A DNA stretch of 64,000 bases from Pseudofrankia coriaricola (GCF_001854805.1 NZ_MBLO01000236.1:83839-147838), one strand, 5' to 3'; positions 42,083 to 51,353 are shown, counted from the stretch's first letter. Numbers and translations: made by a program. The notes: generated by a model not told the origin, from the sequence alone.

Positions 42083-43093
42083 CTACTGGCGCCCGCCACG
42101 GCCGAGGCGTTCGGCGGCCAGGGCGGCCCACGCGGACGGGCCGGCGATCGGGGTGAACCTGGCGGCGGCGTCGGTGAGGGCGGCGTACTGGTCGTCGGTG
42201 AGCTCAAGGTCGGCGGCGGCCGCGTTCGCCTCCACCTGGGCGACGCTGGAGGCGCCGGGGATGGCGATCACGCACGGCTGGTGGATCGCCCAGGCCAGCG
42301 CGACCTGGGCGCAGGTCGCGTCATGCGCCGCGGCGACCTCGCGCAGCACGTCGAGCAGCGGGGCGAGCCGGGCAAGGTTCTCGGTAAGGAAGAGCGAGTT
42401 GGTCGCCCGGATGCCGCCGGACGGGCGGTTGGTGACGTCGTAGCGGCCGGACAGCAGGCCCTGCGCGAGCGGGCTGTAGGCGATGACCAGCCGGCCGGCG
42501 CGCTCGGCGTACGGGATCAGCGCGTCGTCGGCCGCCCGGTGGACGAGGCTGTACGGGACCTGGTTGGACAGCACCGGCGAGCCGAGCGCCGCCTCGGCGG
42601 CCTGCCAGCGGGCGAGCGAGTAGTTCGAGACGCCGACCTCGCCGACCAGCCCGACGTCGAGCAGGCGGCGCATGCCTCTCATCGTCACGGTGTCGGCGAC
42701 GATCGGGTTCGGCTGGTGCACCTGGTACAGGTCGATCGTGCGGACGCCCAGGCGGCGGGCGCTCGCGACGCCGCGCTGCTCGACGATCGCGGGCGCCGGC
42801 ACGAGCGGGAGGAGCTTCGTCGCGACGAAGACGCCCTCGGTGGCCTCCTCGCCGGCCTCCCGCAGCGCCTCGCCGACGATGCGCTCGCTGCGGCCGAACG
42901 CGTAGATCTCGGCCGTGTCGATCACGGTGATCCCCAGCTCGAGCGCCCGGCGCAGGATCAGGTGGGCCTCCCGGGCCGCGTAGTCGGTGCCGTAGCCCCA
43001 TTCCCGCGACCCGAACTGCCAGGTCCCCAGCCCGATCTTCGAGAGCTTCTTCCCGCTCTTGACCGCGTCCCCGAGCCCCGTGACATAGCGCAT
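42083..43093 (-). CDS. Aldo/keto reductase
   Basis: 336 residues from ATG 43093. The catalytic tetrad is visible: Asp and Tyr in VIDTAEIYAFG, Lys in FVATKLLP and His in YQVHQPN. NADPH-binding elements include GEVGVSNYS, AYSPLAQGLLSG and IPGASSVAQVEANAAA. It begins MRYVTGLGDAVKSGKKLSKI, with GLGTWQFG next. The frame is open 53 codons further upstream but that stretch is not coding-like. It ends close to the convergent Ntn hydrolase gene and is divergent from the enoyl-CoA hydratase. Confidence 0.93.
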   Translation of the reverse strand: MRYVTGLGDAVKSGKKLSKIGLGTWQFGSREWGYGTDYAAREAHLILRRALELGITVIDTAEIYAFGRSERIVGEALREAGEEATEGVFVATKLLPLVPAPAIVEQRGVASARRLGVRTIDLYQVHQPNPIVADTVTMRGMRRLLDVGLVGEVGVSNYSLARWQAAEAALGSPVLSNQVPYSLVHRAADDALIPYAERAGRLVIAYSPLAQGLLSGRYDVTNRPSGGIRATNSLFLTENLARLAPLLDVLREVAAAHDATCAQVALAWAIHQPCVIAIPGASSVAQVEANAAAADLELTDDQYAALTDAAARFTPIAGPSAWAALAAERLGRGGRQ

Positions 43094-43271
43094 GCCCCAA
43101 GTCAACGCCAAGAACCGGCCGGCCGTCCTCCGACCCCCAAACCATTCCCGGCCCAATCGCCCATACCCGCCCAGGCGCGAACCGCGCTGGCCGGGTATGC
43201 GCAGGCACCCCGGCTGGCCGCGGTCCGCTTGTGGGTGGGACGGGGGTCGCATATCGTCCGGGGCGGCTTGG

Positions 43272-43285
43272 TGGAACGTGTTCTA
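43272..43285 (+). promoter_or_regulatory. KstR-like operator upstream of enoyl-CoA hydratase
   Basis: TGGAACGTGTTCTA fits the published KstR pattern TnnAACnnGTTnnA exactly. It lies 69 bases before the GTG of the hydratase gene and 179 bases from the divergent aldo/keto reductase start. Confidence 0.6.
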
Positions 43286-43353
43286 GTCTGGCCTCGCGGT
43301 CCCGTCGCGGCCACCTGGCCGGAGGCCGTCGGTGAGGAGAGCCGAGGCCCTCG

Positions 43354-44193
43354 GTGACGACAGTCTGGGAGGTCGGTGTGCCCGAGTCCGGAGCGAGACC
43401 GCTGGTGCTGGCCGAGGCGGACGGGCCGGTGCTGACGGTGACGCTGAACCGGCCCGAGAAGCGCAACGCGACGAACGCGGAGGTGCTCTGCCGCCTGTAC
43501 GACGCCTGGCGGCGGCTCGACGAGGACGACACCCTGCGGGTGGCGATCCTGACCGGCCGGGGCGGCACGTTCTGCGCGGGCATGGACCTGGCCGAGATCG
43601 GCCGGCTGCGCGCCGGGGTGCGGGACAACGAGTGGATCATCCGGCTGCAGGACGACCCGGGCATCCCCCTCGCGGCCTATTTGAAGAGATACCGGCCCAC
43701 CAAGCCGATCATCCTGGCCGCCGAGGGGCACGCCCGCGCCGGCGGCACCGAGATCCTGCAGGGAACCGACATCCGCGTCGCCGGCGAGAGCGCCGTGTTC
43801 GGGGTGACGGAGGTGCAGCGGGGGCTTTTCCCGATGGCCGGGTCGGCGGTCCGGCTGCGCCGGCAGACGGGCTACGCGGTCGCGGCGGAGATGCTGCTCA
43901 CCGGCGAGGACCTGCCCGCCCGGCGCGCGTACGAGCTCGGCCTCGTCAACCATGTCGTGCCAGACGGGCAGGCACTGGCGAAGGCGCGCGAGATCGCCGG
44001 CCGGATCGCCCGCAACGGCCCGCTCGCGGTGAAGGCGATCCTCGCCACCCTGCGCGAGACCGAATGCCTGCCCGAGGCCGAGGCATTCCCCATCGAGGAG
44101 CGCCACGGAAACGCCGTGATGCGTTCCAAGGACGCCGTCGAGGGGCCGGTGGCCTTCCTCGAGAAGCGCGACCCCGTCTTCACCGGCTCCTGA
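43354..44193 (+). CDS. Enoyl-CoA hydratase/isomerase (crotonase) family
   Basis: 279 residues from GTG 43354. Crotonase features: VLTVTLNRPEKRNATNAEV, the oxyanion-hole loop GGTFCAGMDLAEIG, GHARAGGTEILQGTDIRVAG, FGVTEVQRGLFPMAGSAVRL with a Glu at the catalytic position, and ARRAYELGLVNHVV. It likely hydrates or isomerises an enoyl-CoA during lipid or steroid-type acid catabolism. A KstR-like palindrome in its promoter supports that view (inference). A conserved unknown gene follows after 170 bases. Confidence 0.9.
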   Translation: MTTVWEVGVPESGARPLVLAEADGPVLTVTLNRPEKRNATNAEVLCRLYDAWRRLDEDDTLRVAILTGRGGTFCAGMDLAEIGRLRAGVRDNEWIIRLQDDPGIPLAAYLKRYRPTKPIILAAEGHARAGGTEILQGTDIRVAGESAVFGVTEVQRGLFPMAGSAVRLRRQTGYAVAAEMLLTGEDLPARRAYELGLVNHVVPDGQALAKAREIAGRIARNGPLAVKAILATLRETECLPEAEAFPIEERHGNAVMRSKDAVEGPVAFLEKRDPVFTGS

Positions 44194-44361
44194 CACCAGG
44201 ACCGCCCGGCCTTGCCCCGGTCGGCGTGGCACCGAAGGCGGCCGAGGCGGTGGCCCACCCGCTCTCCGGCGCCCGGCCGCGATTGGGCGCCGGCCGCGCC
44301 GCGCGGGGTCGACATCCACGCGGCGGCGCGCGACGCTGGCGGGACGAAAAGGGGGTCGGAG

Positions 44362-44874
44362 ATGCTCAGCGTGTTCTGTTTCGACCGGCTGGCGGTGACC
44401 GTCCGGGACATGTACTTCGTCGACCCGGACCCGGCCCCGGGGCAGGAAGGCCCGGAGCGGGGAGTGCGTGTCGAGCTGCGGCTCGTCGAGCCGCAGCCGT
44501 GGCGCGGGTCGATCTACGCGTCGCAGCGGATCGTCGTCGACACGTCGCTGCTGCGCGTGGATCTGCTCGAGTCCGTCGAGCGCGGGCCAGGCAGCCGTGA
44601 CCGGGTGCACCACCACCCGACGATGACCGACAACGAGCCCGGCGCGCGTGTCTTCGACCGCGGCCTCACCACCGACCCGGTCGCCTGGCTGCGACAGCGC
44701 CTCGCCGACCCGATGGCGTTGCTCGCCGCGGCCGGCGTCGAGAACCCGGCCGAGTACGAGGAGTCCGCCGACGAACTGGTCGCCTCCCTGCCCGACGTCG
44801 TCGACGCCGTCGCGGCGAGTCTCGAGAAGGTTCGCGCGGGCGAGCTGGCCCTCACCCGGACGCGCGGCACCTGA
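44362..44874 (+). CDS. Hypothetical protein, 170 residues
   Basis: From ATG 44362, preceded by GGGGGTCGGAG. The first half is beta-rich (MLSVFCFDRLAVTVRDMYFV, GVRVELRLVEPQPWRGSIYA, SQRIVVDTSLLRVDLLESVE). The second is helical (DPVAWLRQRLADPMALLAAA, ADELVASLPDVVDAVAASLE). HHHPTMTDNEPGARVFDR lies between them. No family is recognised. It sits between the hydratase and the amidohydrolase, both with KstR-like boxes, so it may belong to the same catabolic unit. Confidence 0.65.
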   Translation: MLSVFCFDRLAVTVRDMYFVDPDPAPGQEGPERGVRVELRLVEPQPWRGSIYASQRIVVDTSLLRVDLLESVERGPGSRDRVHHHPTMTDNEPGARVFDRGLTTDPVAWLRQRLADPMALLAAAGVENPAEYEESADELVASLPDVVDAVAASLEKVRAGELALTRTRGT

Positions 44875-44966
44875 ACGACGCTCCGGCGGCCGGACGTTCC
44901 GAGACGGCCCGCCGCGCGGCGCGGGCGTAAGGCGGAATTTCCGCCGCGAAGTGCGGGCACATCAAA

Positions 44967-44980
44967 TAGAACGCGTTCTA
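44967..44980 (+). promoter_or_regulatory. KstR-like operator upstream of amidohydrolase
   Basis: TAGAACGCGTTCTA is a perfect 14-bp palindrome and an exact match to TnnAACnnGTTnnA. It ends 10 bases before the GTG start, where binding would block transcription or initiation. Confidence 0.75.
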
Positions 44981-44990
44981 AGATTCGGCT

Positions 44991-46175
44991 GTGGACCAGC
45001 TCGGGCACCCGGTGTGGGACGCGGACAACCACTACTACGAGGCCGTCGACGCCTTCACCCGCCATCTCGACCCGCGAGACGGGCCGCGGTGCGTGCAGTG
45101 GGCGACCATCAACGGCCGGCAGTACCACGTGCTGGGCGGCCGGGTCAGCCGGGCGGTGTCCAACGCGACGTTCGACCCCGTCTCCAGGCCCGGCTGCCTC
45201 AACGAGTACTTCCGAGGCAACCCGAACAAGGCGAACCCGCTGGAACTGATCCGCGACAGCGAGCCGGTCCGCGCGGAGTACCGCGACCCGGCCGCGCGGC
45301 TGCGGGTTCTCGACGAGCAGGGCCTGGCGGGCTGTTTCCTCTTCCCGACCCTCGGGATGATCTACGAGGAACCGCTCCGGCACGACCCGGTCGCGGTCAC
45401 GAAGACCTTCCGCGCGTTCAACCGGTGGTTGGCCGAGGACTGGACCTTCGACTACCAGGGCCGGATCATCGCCGCGCCCTACCTCTCGCTCGCCGACGTC
45501 GGCTGGGCCGTCGAGGAACTGGAATGGGCGATCGGCCAGGGCGCCCGGATGGTCGTGATGCGCGCCGCCGCGCCGACGACCGCGACCGGCCAGCACAGCC
45601 CGTTCGACGAGACGTTCGCGCCCTTCTGGGCGCGGCTCAACGAGAGCGGGCTGACCCTGGTGGTCCACGCCGGCGACAGCGGCGTCTCGACTGACGGGTA
45701 TGCCGGCGGCGGGCACAGCTTCAGCTTCTCCGGCAACAGCTACGGGCCGACGATCGCGAGCTTCGCCATCGAGAAGGCGGTGCACGACTACCTGCTCTCG
45801 ATGCTGCTCGCCAACCATTTCGCGAAGTACCCGAACTTGCGGGTCGCCTCGGTCGAGAACGGCGCCGAGTTCCTCCCCGACCTGTTCCGCAAGGCACGCT
45901 CACAGGCGAGGAAGCTGCCAGGCTGGTTCCGGGAGGACCCGGTCGAGATCTTCCGGCGGCACGTCTGGATCAACCCGTTCTGGGAGGACGACCTGGAGTC
46001 CGTCGTGCGGTGGATGGGTGCCGACCGCGTCGTCTTCGGCTCCGACTGGCCGCACATCGAGGCGCTCCCGCGCCCCCTCGACTACCTCCCCGAGACCAAG
46101 CCCCTCTCCCCCGCCGACCGCCGCCTGGTCCTCCACGGCAACGCCCTCGACCTGGCGACGCCCCGCCCCGCCTGA
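44991..46175 (+). CDS. Amidohydrolase_2 family metal-dependent hydrolase
   Basis: 394 residues from GTG 44991. TIM-barrel metal-site motifs: HPVWDADNHYYEAVDAFTRH near the start, LVVHAGDSG in the middle and VFGSDWPHIEALPRPLDYL near the end, as in ACMSD-like decarboxylases and hydrolases. Family members in actinobacteria often appear in steroid or aromatic catabolism. The perfect KstR-type palindrome immediately upstream supports such a role. Substrate unknown. Confidence 0.88.
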   Translation: MDQLGHPVWDADNHYYEAVDAFTRHLDPRDGPRCVQWATINGRQYHVLGGRVSRAVSNATFDPVSRPGCLNEYFRGNPNKANPLELIRDSEPVRAEYRDPAARLRVLDEQGLAGCFLFPTLGMIYEEPLRHDPVAVTKTFRAFNRWLAEDWTFDYQGRIIAAPYLSLADVGWAVEELEWAIGQGARMVVMRAAAPTTATGQHSPFDETFAPFWARLNESGLTLVVHAGDSGVSTDGYAGGGHSFSFSGNSYGPTIASFAIEKAVHDYLLSMLLANHFAKYPNLRVASVENGAEFLPDLFRKARSQARKLPGWFREDPVEIFRRHVWINPFWEDDLESVVRWMGADRVVFGSDWPHIEALPRPLDYLPETKPLSPADRRLVLHGNALDLATPRPA

Positions 46176-46229
46176 CCGCGAGGCGGGGCGCCCCAGGCGC
46201 CCGGTGGGGAAACATCGCGCGGGAACCGC

Positions 46230-47483
46230 TCACGACCCGGCGCCGATGGTGACCACCGTCGCCCAGGCGGGCGGCGGCTCTGACCCGAAGGACTCCTGCC
46301 CCGGCGACGGCCGCCGGTCGAACAGCCCGACGACGGTGCGACACGACGGGCTCCGCTGGGGCCAGGGAGTCTGCCCGTCGGTCAGGACGACGAGAACGTC
46401 CGGGCGGGGCCGGGCCCGCAGCGCCGCGTCGAGACCGGCACGCAGATTTGTCCCCCCGCCGCCGAGCAGGGGGATGCCCTCGGCGTCGCACAGCGAGCGG
46501 ACCGCCTGGGCGGCCGCGTCGCACGGCACGACGGTGACCAGGTCACCGCGGCCGCCGACGGCCCGGCCGATCGCGGTGACCTCGAGCAGGGCGCTTCCCA
46601 GCTCGGCGTCGCTCACGGACCCGGATGTGTCGATGACGACGCCGACACGGGGCGGCCTGCGCCGCAGGCTCGGCAGGACGGCGCCGTGAATGGCGACGCC
46701 TCTGCGCGCCGGGCGGCCGTAGGTGTAGTCGTCACCGACGCCGGGAGCGGAGACCGCGGACCGCACGGCCGCGCCGAGCAGGTCCCGCCACGGCTGGGGT
46801 GGGTGGAACACCTCCTCCGCCCACCGCCGCCAGCCGGCGGGGGCACTGCCAGGGCTGCCGGTGATGCCCCGGGCGACCCGGAAACGAATCGCGTCGCGTT
46901 CCTGGGCGGTCAGCGCGTGCGCGCCGAGGGGACCGAGATCCCATCCCCGTTCCAGGCCGTCGGCACCGCTGCCGCAGTCCAGCCAGGCGAGGCCCTGCGT
47001 GTACGGGCCCAGCCGGAACATGCCCAGGTAGTCCTCCATGAGCCTCCCCGGGGGCAATCGGAGAAGATCGGGCTCGACGGCACCGTCTGGGCGGGCGAGG
47101 CCGTCGCCGTAGATGTCGTCGTTGATCTCGCAGTCGGCGGCGATGTTCATCCGCAGCCGCTCCCCCGGCCCGTCGACGCCGTGTTCACGCGCGTACCGGT
47201 CGCCACGGCCGGGATGGTCCCGCAGCAGGTGCGAAACCTCGTGCACCCACACCCCGGCGAGCTCCTCCAACGGTGTCCGATCCACGAACGCCGGCGAGAC
47301 GTAGCAGCGCCAGTGGCGGTCGACGGCCATCGTCGGCACCCGCCGCGACTCCACCGGGCGCAGCGCGAACAGGGCGGTCGCCAGGTAGGGGCGCACCCGG
47401 GCGGCAAGCAGCCGGGCGGCGAACAGCTTCTCCGTGTCCAGGGTGATCCGCGCGCCCGGTGTGACCGGCACGCCCGTCGTCAT
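46230..47483 (-). CDS. HExxH / VWA-like protein (DUF2201 type)
   Basis: 417 residues. The N-terminal half is metallopeptidase-like: AGVWVHEVSHLLRDH contains HEVSH (81-85), with AADCEINDDI downstream. The C-terminal half is a VWA-like domain with a MIDAS-type motif VGVVIDTSGSVSDAELGSAL (DTSGS 285-289), GGGGTNLRAGLDAAL and VLVVLTDGQTPWP. Such proteins are partners of MoxR ATPases. The ATG at 47483 overlaps the stop of the MoxR gene by four bases (ATGA). The two probably form a chaperone or maturation module whose client is unknown. Confidence 0.88.
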   Translation of the reverse strand: MTTGVPVTPGARITLDTEKLFAARLLAARVRPYLATALFALRPVESRRVPTMAVDRHWRCYVSPAFVDRTPLEELAGVWVHEVSHLLRDHPGRGDRYAREHGVDGPGERLRMNIAADCEINDDIYGDGLARPDGAVEPDLLRLPPGRLMEDYLGMFRLGPYTQGLAWLDCGSGADGLERGWDLGPLGAHALTAQERDAIRFRVARGITGSPGSAPAGWRRWAEEVFHPPQPWRDLLGAAVRSAVSAPGVGDDYTYGRPARRGVAIHGAVLPSLRRRPPRVGVVIDTSGSVSDAELGSALLEVTAIGRAVGGRGDLVTVVPCDAAAQAVRSLCDAEGIPLLGGGGTNLRAGLDAALRARPRPDVLVVLTDGQTPWPQRSPSCRTVVGLFDRRPSPGQESFGSEPPPAWATVVTIGAGS

Positions 47484-48787
47484 CGGGCGGCCCCGGCCCC
47501 GGCCGCGCGCCGGGCCAGGGACACCGCGCCGGCGAGCCGCTCGATCGCCTCGGGGACCTCCCAGTCGGAGTCGCGCAGCGCGGCGAGGGTGTTCGCCGGG
47601 ACGACCACCAGGTCCGGCGCGCCGGTTTCCAGGGCCCGGACAAGCAGTGTCCAGGCCGCGTTCCAGCGGTCCTTGCCAGGGCGGCGGCGGACCGCGTCGA
47701 CGACACCGTCCAGGACGGCCTGCCGAAGGTCGCCCCGCTCGGGCAGGTCGGCCGCCGCCGGATCGGCGAGCAGGGTCTCGGGATCGGGCAAGTCCAGCCG
47801 GTCGAGGCTGGCCAGCAGCTCCAGTCCCGGGCCGTCCCCGACCGTGCCCCGGGCCAGCATCGACAGCACCTCCCGCGAGGTGCCGGCGGCCGTCGCGAAG
47901 GCGACCAGCCGCAGCGTCATCTCCCAGCTGCGGGGTGACGGCCAGGCGCCGCCCCGGCGGGCGTTCCCGTCCGGCAGCCGGTGCACGAGCCCGGGGCGGG
48001 CGGCGAGCAGGCCGCACACGGCGCGGCGGGCGAACACCACCGCCTCGGGCAGCCTGGCCCGGTCGAGCCGCGGCAGCGTCACCGCCGGCCACGTCCCGCC
48101 CAGGCCGCGCACGACGACGTCCGGGTCGTGCGTCCAGGGGAGGTGGACGAACCGGTTGGCGAGCGGCGGGCTGAGCTCCCAGCCGTCGGCCGCCGACGAC
48201 CGGGGGTTGGCTGCGGCGACGATCCGTACTCCGGCCGGCAGCCGCAGAGCGCCGATGCGCCGTTCGAGGACCAGGCGCAGCAGGGCCGCCTGCACGGCCG
48301 GCGGCGCCGTCGACAGCTCGTCGAGGAAGAGCAGCCCGCGGCCGGCCCGGACCAGTCGCACCGCCCAGTCCGGCGGTGCCATCGGGATGCCCTGCGCGGC
48401 CGGGTCGTCTCCGACGACAGGCAGGCCGGCGAAGTCGGACGGCTCGTGCACGCTCGCGATCACGGTCGTGAGCGGCAGGTCGAGAGAGGCGGCGAGCTGG
48501 GTCAACGCCGCCGTCTTGCCGATCCCCGGCTCACCCCACAGCAACACAGGTAGGTCGGCGGCCACCGCGAGCATCAGGGCCTCCAGCTGTGGGTCCTGGC
48601 GCGGCTCGCTCACGGTGCTCGTCAGCAGGGCCAGCAGGTCGTCGGCGACGGTGAGCTGGCCGGTCGCATCCCAGGACGAGGCGGCGGCCGGGGTCGGCGC
48701 GGGCGATGCGGCCATGGGTGGGGCGGTCATAGGTGGTACGGGCTCGAACGGCATGGACGTGGGCAGCGTGGACGTGCGTGTGGGCAT
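47480..48787 (-). CDS. MoxR-type AAA+ ATPase
   Basis: 435 residues. AAA+ motifs: Walker A GEPGIGKTAA (85-94), VHEPSDFAGLPVV, Walker B GRGLLFLDELSTAPPAVQAA, sensor 1 RIVAAANPRSSAADG, and LSPPLANRFVHL with the arginine finger. A C-terminal lid domain follows. The first 40 residues are Pro/Ala/Met-rich. ATG at 48787 follows AGGTGAT. MoxR ATPases work with VWA-domain proteins in assembly or maturation of complexes, matching the coupled downstream gene. The gene before it encodes a large unknown protein that appears to be the third member. Confidence 0.92.
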   Translation of the reverse strand: MPTRTSTLPTSMPFEPVPPMTAPPMAASPAPTPAAASSWDATGQLTVADDLLALLTSTVSEPRQDPQLEALMLAVAADLPVLLWGEPGIGKTAALTQLAASLDLPLTTVIASVHEPSDFAGLPVVGDDPAAQGIPMAPPDWAVRLVRAGRGLLFLDELSTAPPAVQAALLRLVLERRIGALRLPAGVRIVAAANPRSSAADGWELSPPLANRFVHLPWTHDPDVVVRGLGGTWPAVTLPRLDRARLPEAVVFARRAVCGLLAARPGLVHRLPDGNARRGGAWPSPRSWEMTLRLVAFATAAGTSREVLSMLARGTVGDGPGLELLASLDRLDLPDPETLLADPAAADLPERGDLRQAVLDGVVDAVRRRPGKDRWNAAWTLLVRALETGAPDLVVVPANTLAALRDSDWEVPEAIERLAGAVSLARRAAGAGAAR

Positions 48788-48891
48788 GTGTGATCACCTG
48801 TGGGGGCGGGCGCGGGAGTCGCGCGGCGGGAGAGCTCGTCAGGGAACGGCGTCAGAGGACGGCGTCAGGGAACGGCGACCGAGGCCGGCCG

Positions 48892-50346
48892 TCAGCGGTA
48901 GTGCGCCTGCCGAGGGCGGCGGCGGCGGTCATGGTCGCGACGCCGCGAGGCGTGCGGCCCCCTGCGGTCGGCCAGACCCGACCGGAACAGCCCGTGGGCG
49001 ATCCGGCCGCGTGCCGCCGCCATCAGTTCGTCGCGCAGGGCTCCGTCCCGGAGCACGGCCTCCGGGCCGAGGAGCGCCTCCACGACCGCCAGGGCACCAG
49101 CGAAGTCGCCGTGGTCCAGCCGGGCGCGGATGTCGTCGAGGTGTTCCGGATGGCGGTAGGCCTCGTCGATCACGCGTAGGCACGGCAGCGGGGTGCCACT
49201 CAGCGCGGTGAGCAGCTCCTCGCGGCGGATCTCGGCCGGGTCGTGGTCCAGCGGGACGAGCACCCCGTCCACCAGGCCGATCCGGTGCCGTACGCCACCG
49301 CAGTCGACGAGCCACGGCGAGACGCCGCCGTCGGGCGCCGGGCCGGGCCGCGGGCTGCCGGGCACCAGCGCCTCGGCCACCAGCGGGTGGAGCTGGCCGG
49401 GGTCGATCAGCCCGGCGCGCAGCAACAACAGGTCGGGCGGCAGCCATGTCGCGGCGTCCGGCAGTACCGGCAGGGCGGCCAGCCGCGACGCGACGCGCGG
49501 GACGCCGGCGAGTTCCGGCCCCGGGCCGGCGAGCCGCAGCGCCAGCAGCCGCCGGGCACCGAGCCGGACCGCCACGGCGTCCTCGGCCCGGCCGTCGGCG
49601 CGCAGCAGGATCTCGGCCTCCGCCGCCCAGTGGTCCACGGCGCAGCCCGCTGGGGCTGCCCAGCCCGGTGGTCCGGCGCGGCCGGGTGGCGACGTCCGGT
49701 CCTCCGGCACTGCCCAGGCCGGCGACACAGCACAGCCCGGCGACACAGCCCAGCCCGCGGGAACGGCGCGGTCCGGCCGCGGCTCATCCCACGCCCGGTC
49801 GAGCGCCCGGTGGACTCCGGCCCTGGTCCGCAGCTCACCGGCATGGCTGGCGTCCCAGAGGTGCCGGTGCAGGTCGAGGCGGAACCGTCGATGCGGGCGA
49901 GGACGAGGATGCCGGCCCGCGCTCGCCGAAGACCCGTCCCACACCCCGAGGCTGAACCGTTGACCGCCGGCGGCCGAGGCTGGAGGAGTCCGGGCGACGA
50001 GGTGCAGCGGTCTGCCGTCGCCCGTCGCGTACCGGGCCAGGGAGATGGTCAGACCCGGGAGGATCAGCCCCTGGGGTGTGGCCCGCGGGAGGTGCCATCG
50101 GAGCAGGTCGGGCGCGAGATGACGTAGGTCGTCCCGGAGCCGGGCCGCGATCTCCCGGCCGTGGGTACGTGCCGTGGATCGCGGATGTAGATCGACATCG
50201 ACGTGGGCGGCGGCGCAGGCCCCGGCCCAGTCACCGACCGCTCGACGGGCGGCCGCCTGATCGATCATGGGCGGCGGCACCGCGAACGCGCGCACCCGCC
50301 GCCAACAGGAAAGACGGGAATCCTCGGTCATTTCCGACGAGTGCAT
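48892..50346 (-). CDS. Unknown protein of the MoxR-VWA cassette
   Basis: 484 residues from ATG 50346, which has AAGG nine bases upstream. The N-terminus (CWRRVRAFAVPPPMIDQAAA, then RRAVGDWAGACAAAHVDVDL) and HLAPDLLRWHLPRATPQGL look like conserved blocks that I recall from actinobacterial proteins next to MoxR/VWA genes (not checked). Residues 190-240 are a repetitive Trp/Pro/Ala linker (GWAVSPGCAV, SPAWAV, GWAAPAGCAV). The C-terminus has PLPCLRVIDEAYRHPEHLDD and ends His/Arg-rich. It is 104 bases upstream of moxR on the same strand, so it is likely the first gene of the operon. No catalytic motif is visible. Confidence 0.75.
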   Translation of the reverse strand: MHSSEMTEDSRLSCWRRVRAFAVPPPMIDQAAARRAVGDWAGACAAAHVDVDLHPRSTARTHGREIAARLRDDLRHLAPDLLRWHLPRATPQGLILPGLTISLARYATGDGRPLHLVARTPPASAAGGQRFSLGVWDGSSASAGRHPRPRPHRRFRLDLHRHLWDASHAGELRTRAGVHRALDRAWDEPRPDRAVPAGWAVSPGCAVSPAWAVPEDRTSPPGRAGPPGWAAPAGCAVDHWAAEAEILLRADGRAEDAVAVRLGARRLLALRLAGPGPELAGVPRVASRLAALPVLPDAATWLPPDLLLLRAGLIDPGQLHPLVAEALVPGSPRPGPAPDGGVSPWLVDCGGVRHRIGLVDGVLVPLDHDPAEIRREELLTALSGTPLPCLRVIDEAYRHPEHLDDIRARLDHGDFAGALAVVEALLGPEAVLRDGALRDELMAAARGRIAHGLFRSGLADRRGPHASRRRDHDRRRRPRQAHYR

Positions 50347-50603
50347 CAGCACTCACCTTCGATGAACCAAGCCCCCATTCCACCAGAGAAGTTACTCATC
50401 GGGCATAGCGTACAGCGTCCCGACCAACGCTCCCAGTACCCAGTCGTCCGAACCCTTCGAGCGACATTCGAGTCAGAACGGCCGCGCTCGGCAGGACGGT
50501 GCGGCCGTCGATGACGTCCTCGTCGATCTGGGCAGTGCCGCGCCGAGGACCGGGCAGGCGGAATCGACGAGGCCCCGCTCCCCGGCCCTGTTTCGCCGGC
50601 GGC

Positions 50604-51029
50604 TCACAACTGGCGCATCAGGCGGAAGGACTTGATGGCGAAGCCGTGGCGCAGGTAGAGGCGGTGGGCGTCGTAGCGGTGGGTGCCGGCGTCGAGGTGG
50701 ACCTGGGCGCAGTACTGGTTGCGGGCCTCGCGTTCGAGCCAGGCGAGCAGGCGGGAGGCGTGGCCCTGGCCGCGGGCCGCCGGGATGGTCGACAGGTCGT
50801 CGACGACGAGGACGCGGCCATGCGCCAGCATGTGCAGGACGCGGAAGCCCGCGGCGGCGACGACCTTGCCGGACGTCGGCTCCCAGGAGCCGACCAGCCG
50901 GTAGCCCTGCGGGCGCTGCACCTCGTTGACGAGCCGGACGAAGCCGGCCGAGGTCAGGTGCGGGCGCAGCTGACGCATGGCGTCGTACGCCTGCTCGGTC
51001 CCGTCCGCACCCAGCTCCTCGATCTTCAC
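50604..51029 (-). CDS. GNAT family N-acetyltransferase
   Basis: 141 residues from GTG 51029 (VKIEELGADGTEQAYDAMRQ). GNAT motif A is VLVVDDLSTIPAARGQGHAS, where the RGQGHA acetyl-CoA loop sits, followed by RLLAWLEREARNQ and the family end LYLRHGFAIKSFRL. Substrate unknown. The start is uncertain: there is no clear ribosome site and the frame continues to 51077. It lies downstream of the amidotransferase gene on the same strand, 325 bases away and past a hairpin. It may acetylate the product of that gene group (inference). Confidence 0.85.
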   Translation of the reverse strand: MKIEELGADGTEQAYDAMRQLRPHLTSAGFVRLVNEVQRPQGYRLVGSWEPTSGKVVAAAGFRVLHMLAHGRVLVVDDLSTIPAARGQGHASRLLAWLEREARNQYCAQVHLDAGTHRYDAHRLYLRHGFAIKSFRLMRQL

Positions 51030-51353
51030 AGTTGGTATTTTGTCAGTTGCGGGACGTGATACCGGGCATCCGGCCACACGGGACCGTCAACACCTGTTGC
51101 CAGACAGTCACCCAGAGGAGAACCTCGCGCGGAATGAAGCCGCAGTGGACACCGTCTCGTCCAGGCGACCAATACGAACAACCCAGCCGCAGCAGGTGAC
51201 CGCGCATCAGCGCTGGCGCCAACGCATCCACCTCGCCAGCCCGTAACCAGGCCGGCCACGCCATACGCCTGTGGCAGACCCAGGTGGCGAGGGCGCCCAG
51301 CGCCCGCGCCCGGCGCCCGGCACCGGGCGCGGAGCGTCTGGCGCGGGACCGCC
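51030..51353. other. Intergenic region with terminator-like hairpin
   Basis: No supported gene; short open frames lack coding bias. GCGCCCGG and CCGGGCGC (51313-51330, 2-base loop) form a perfect hairpin 24 bases after the amidotransferase stop on the minus strand. Bases 51030-51060 are AT-rich and probably hold the acetyltransferase promoter. Confidence 0.5.

Noticed and set aside
46686-49211. 841-codon plus-strand open frame opposite the MoxR/VWA genes
   Set aside because: Antisense to two genes with intact Walker, HExxH and MIDAS motifs; no coding features of its own.
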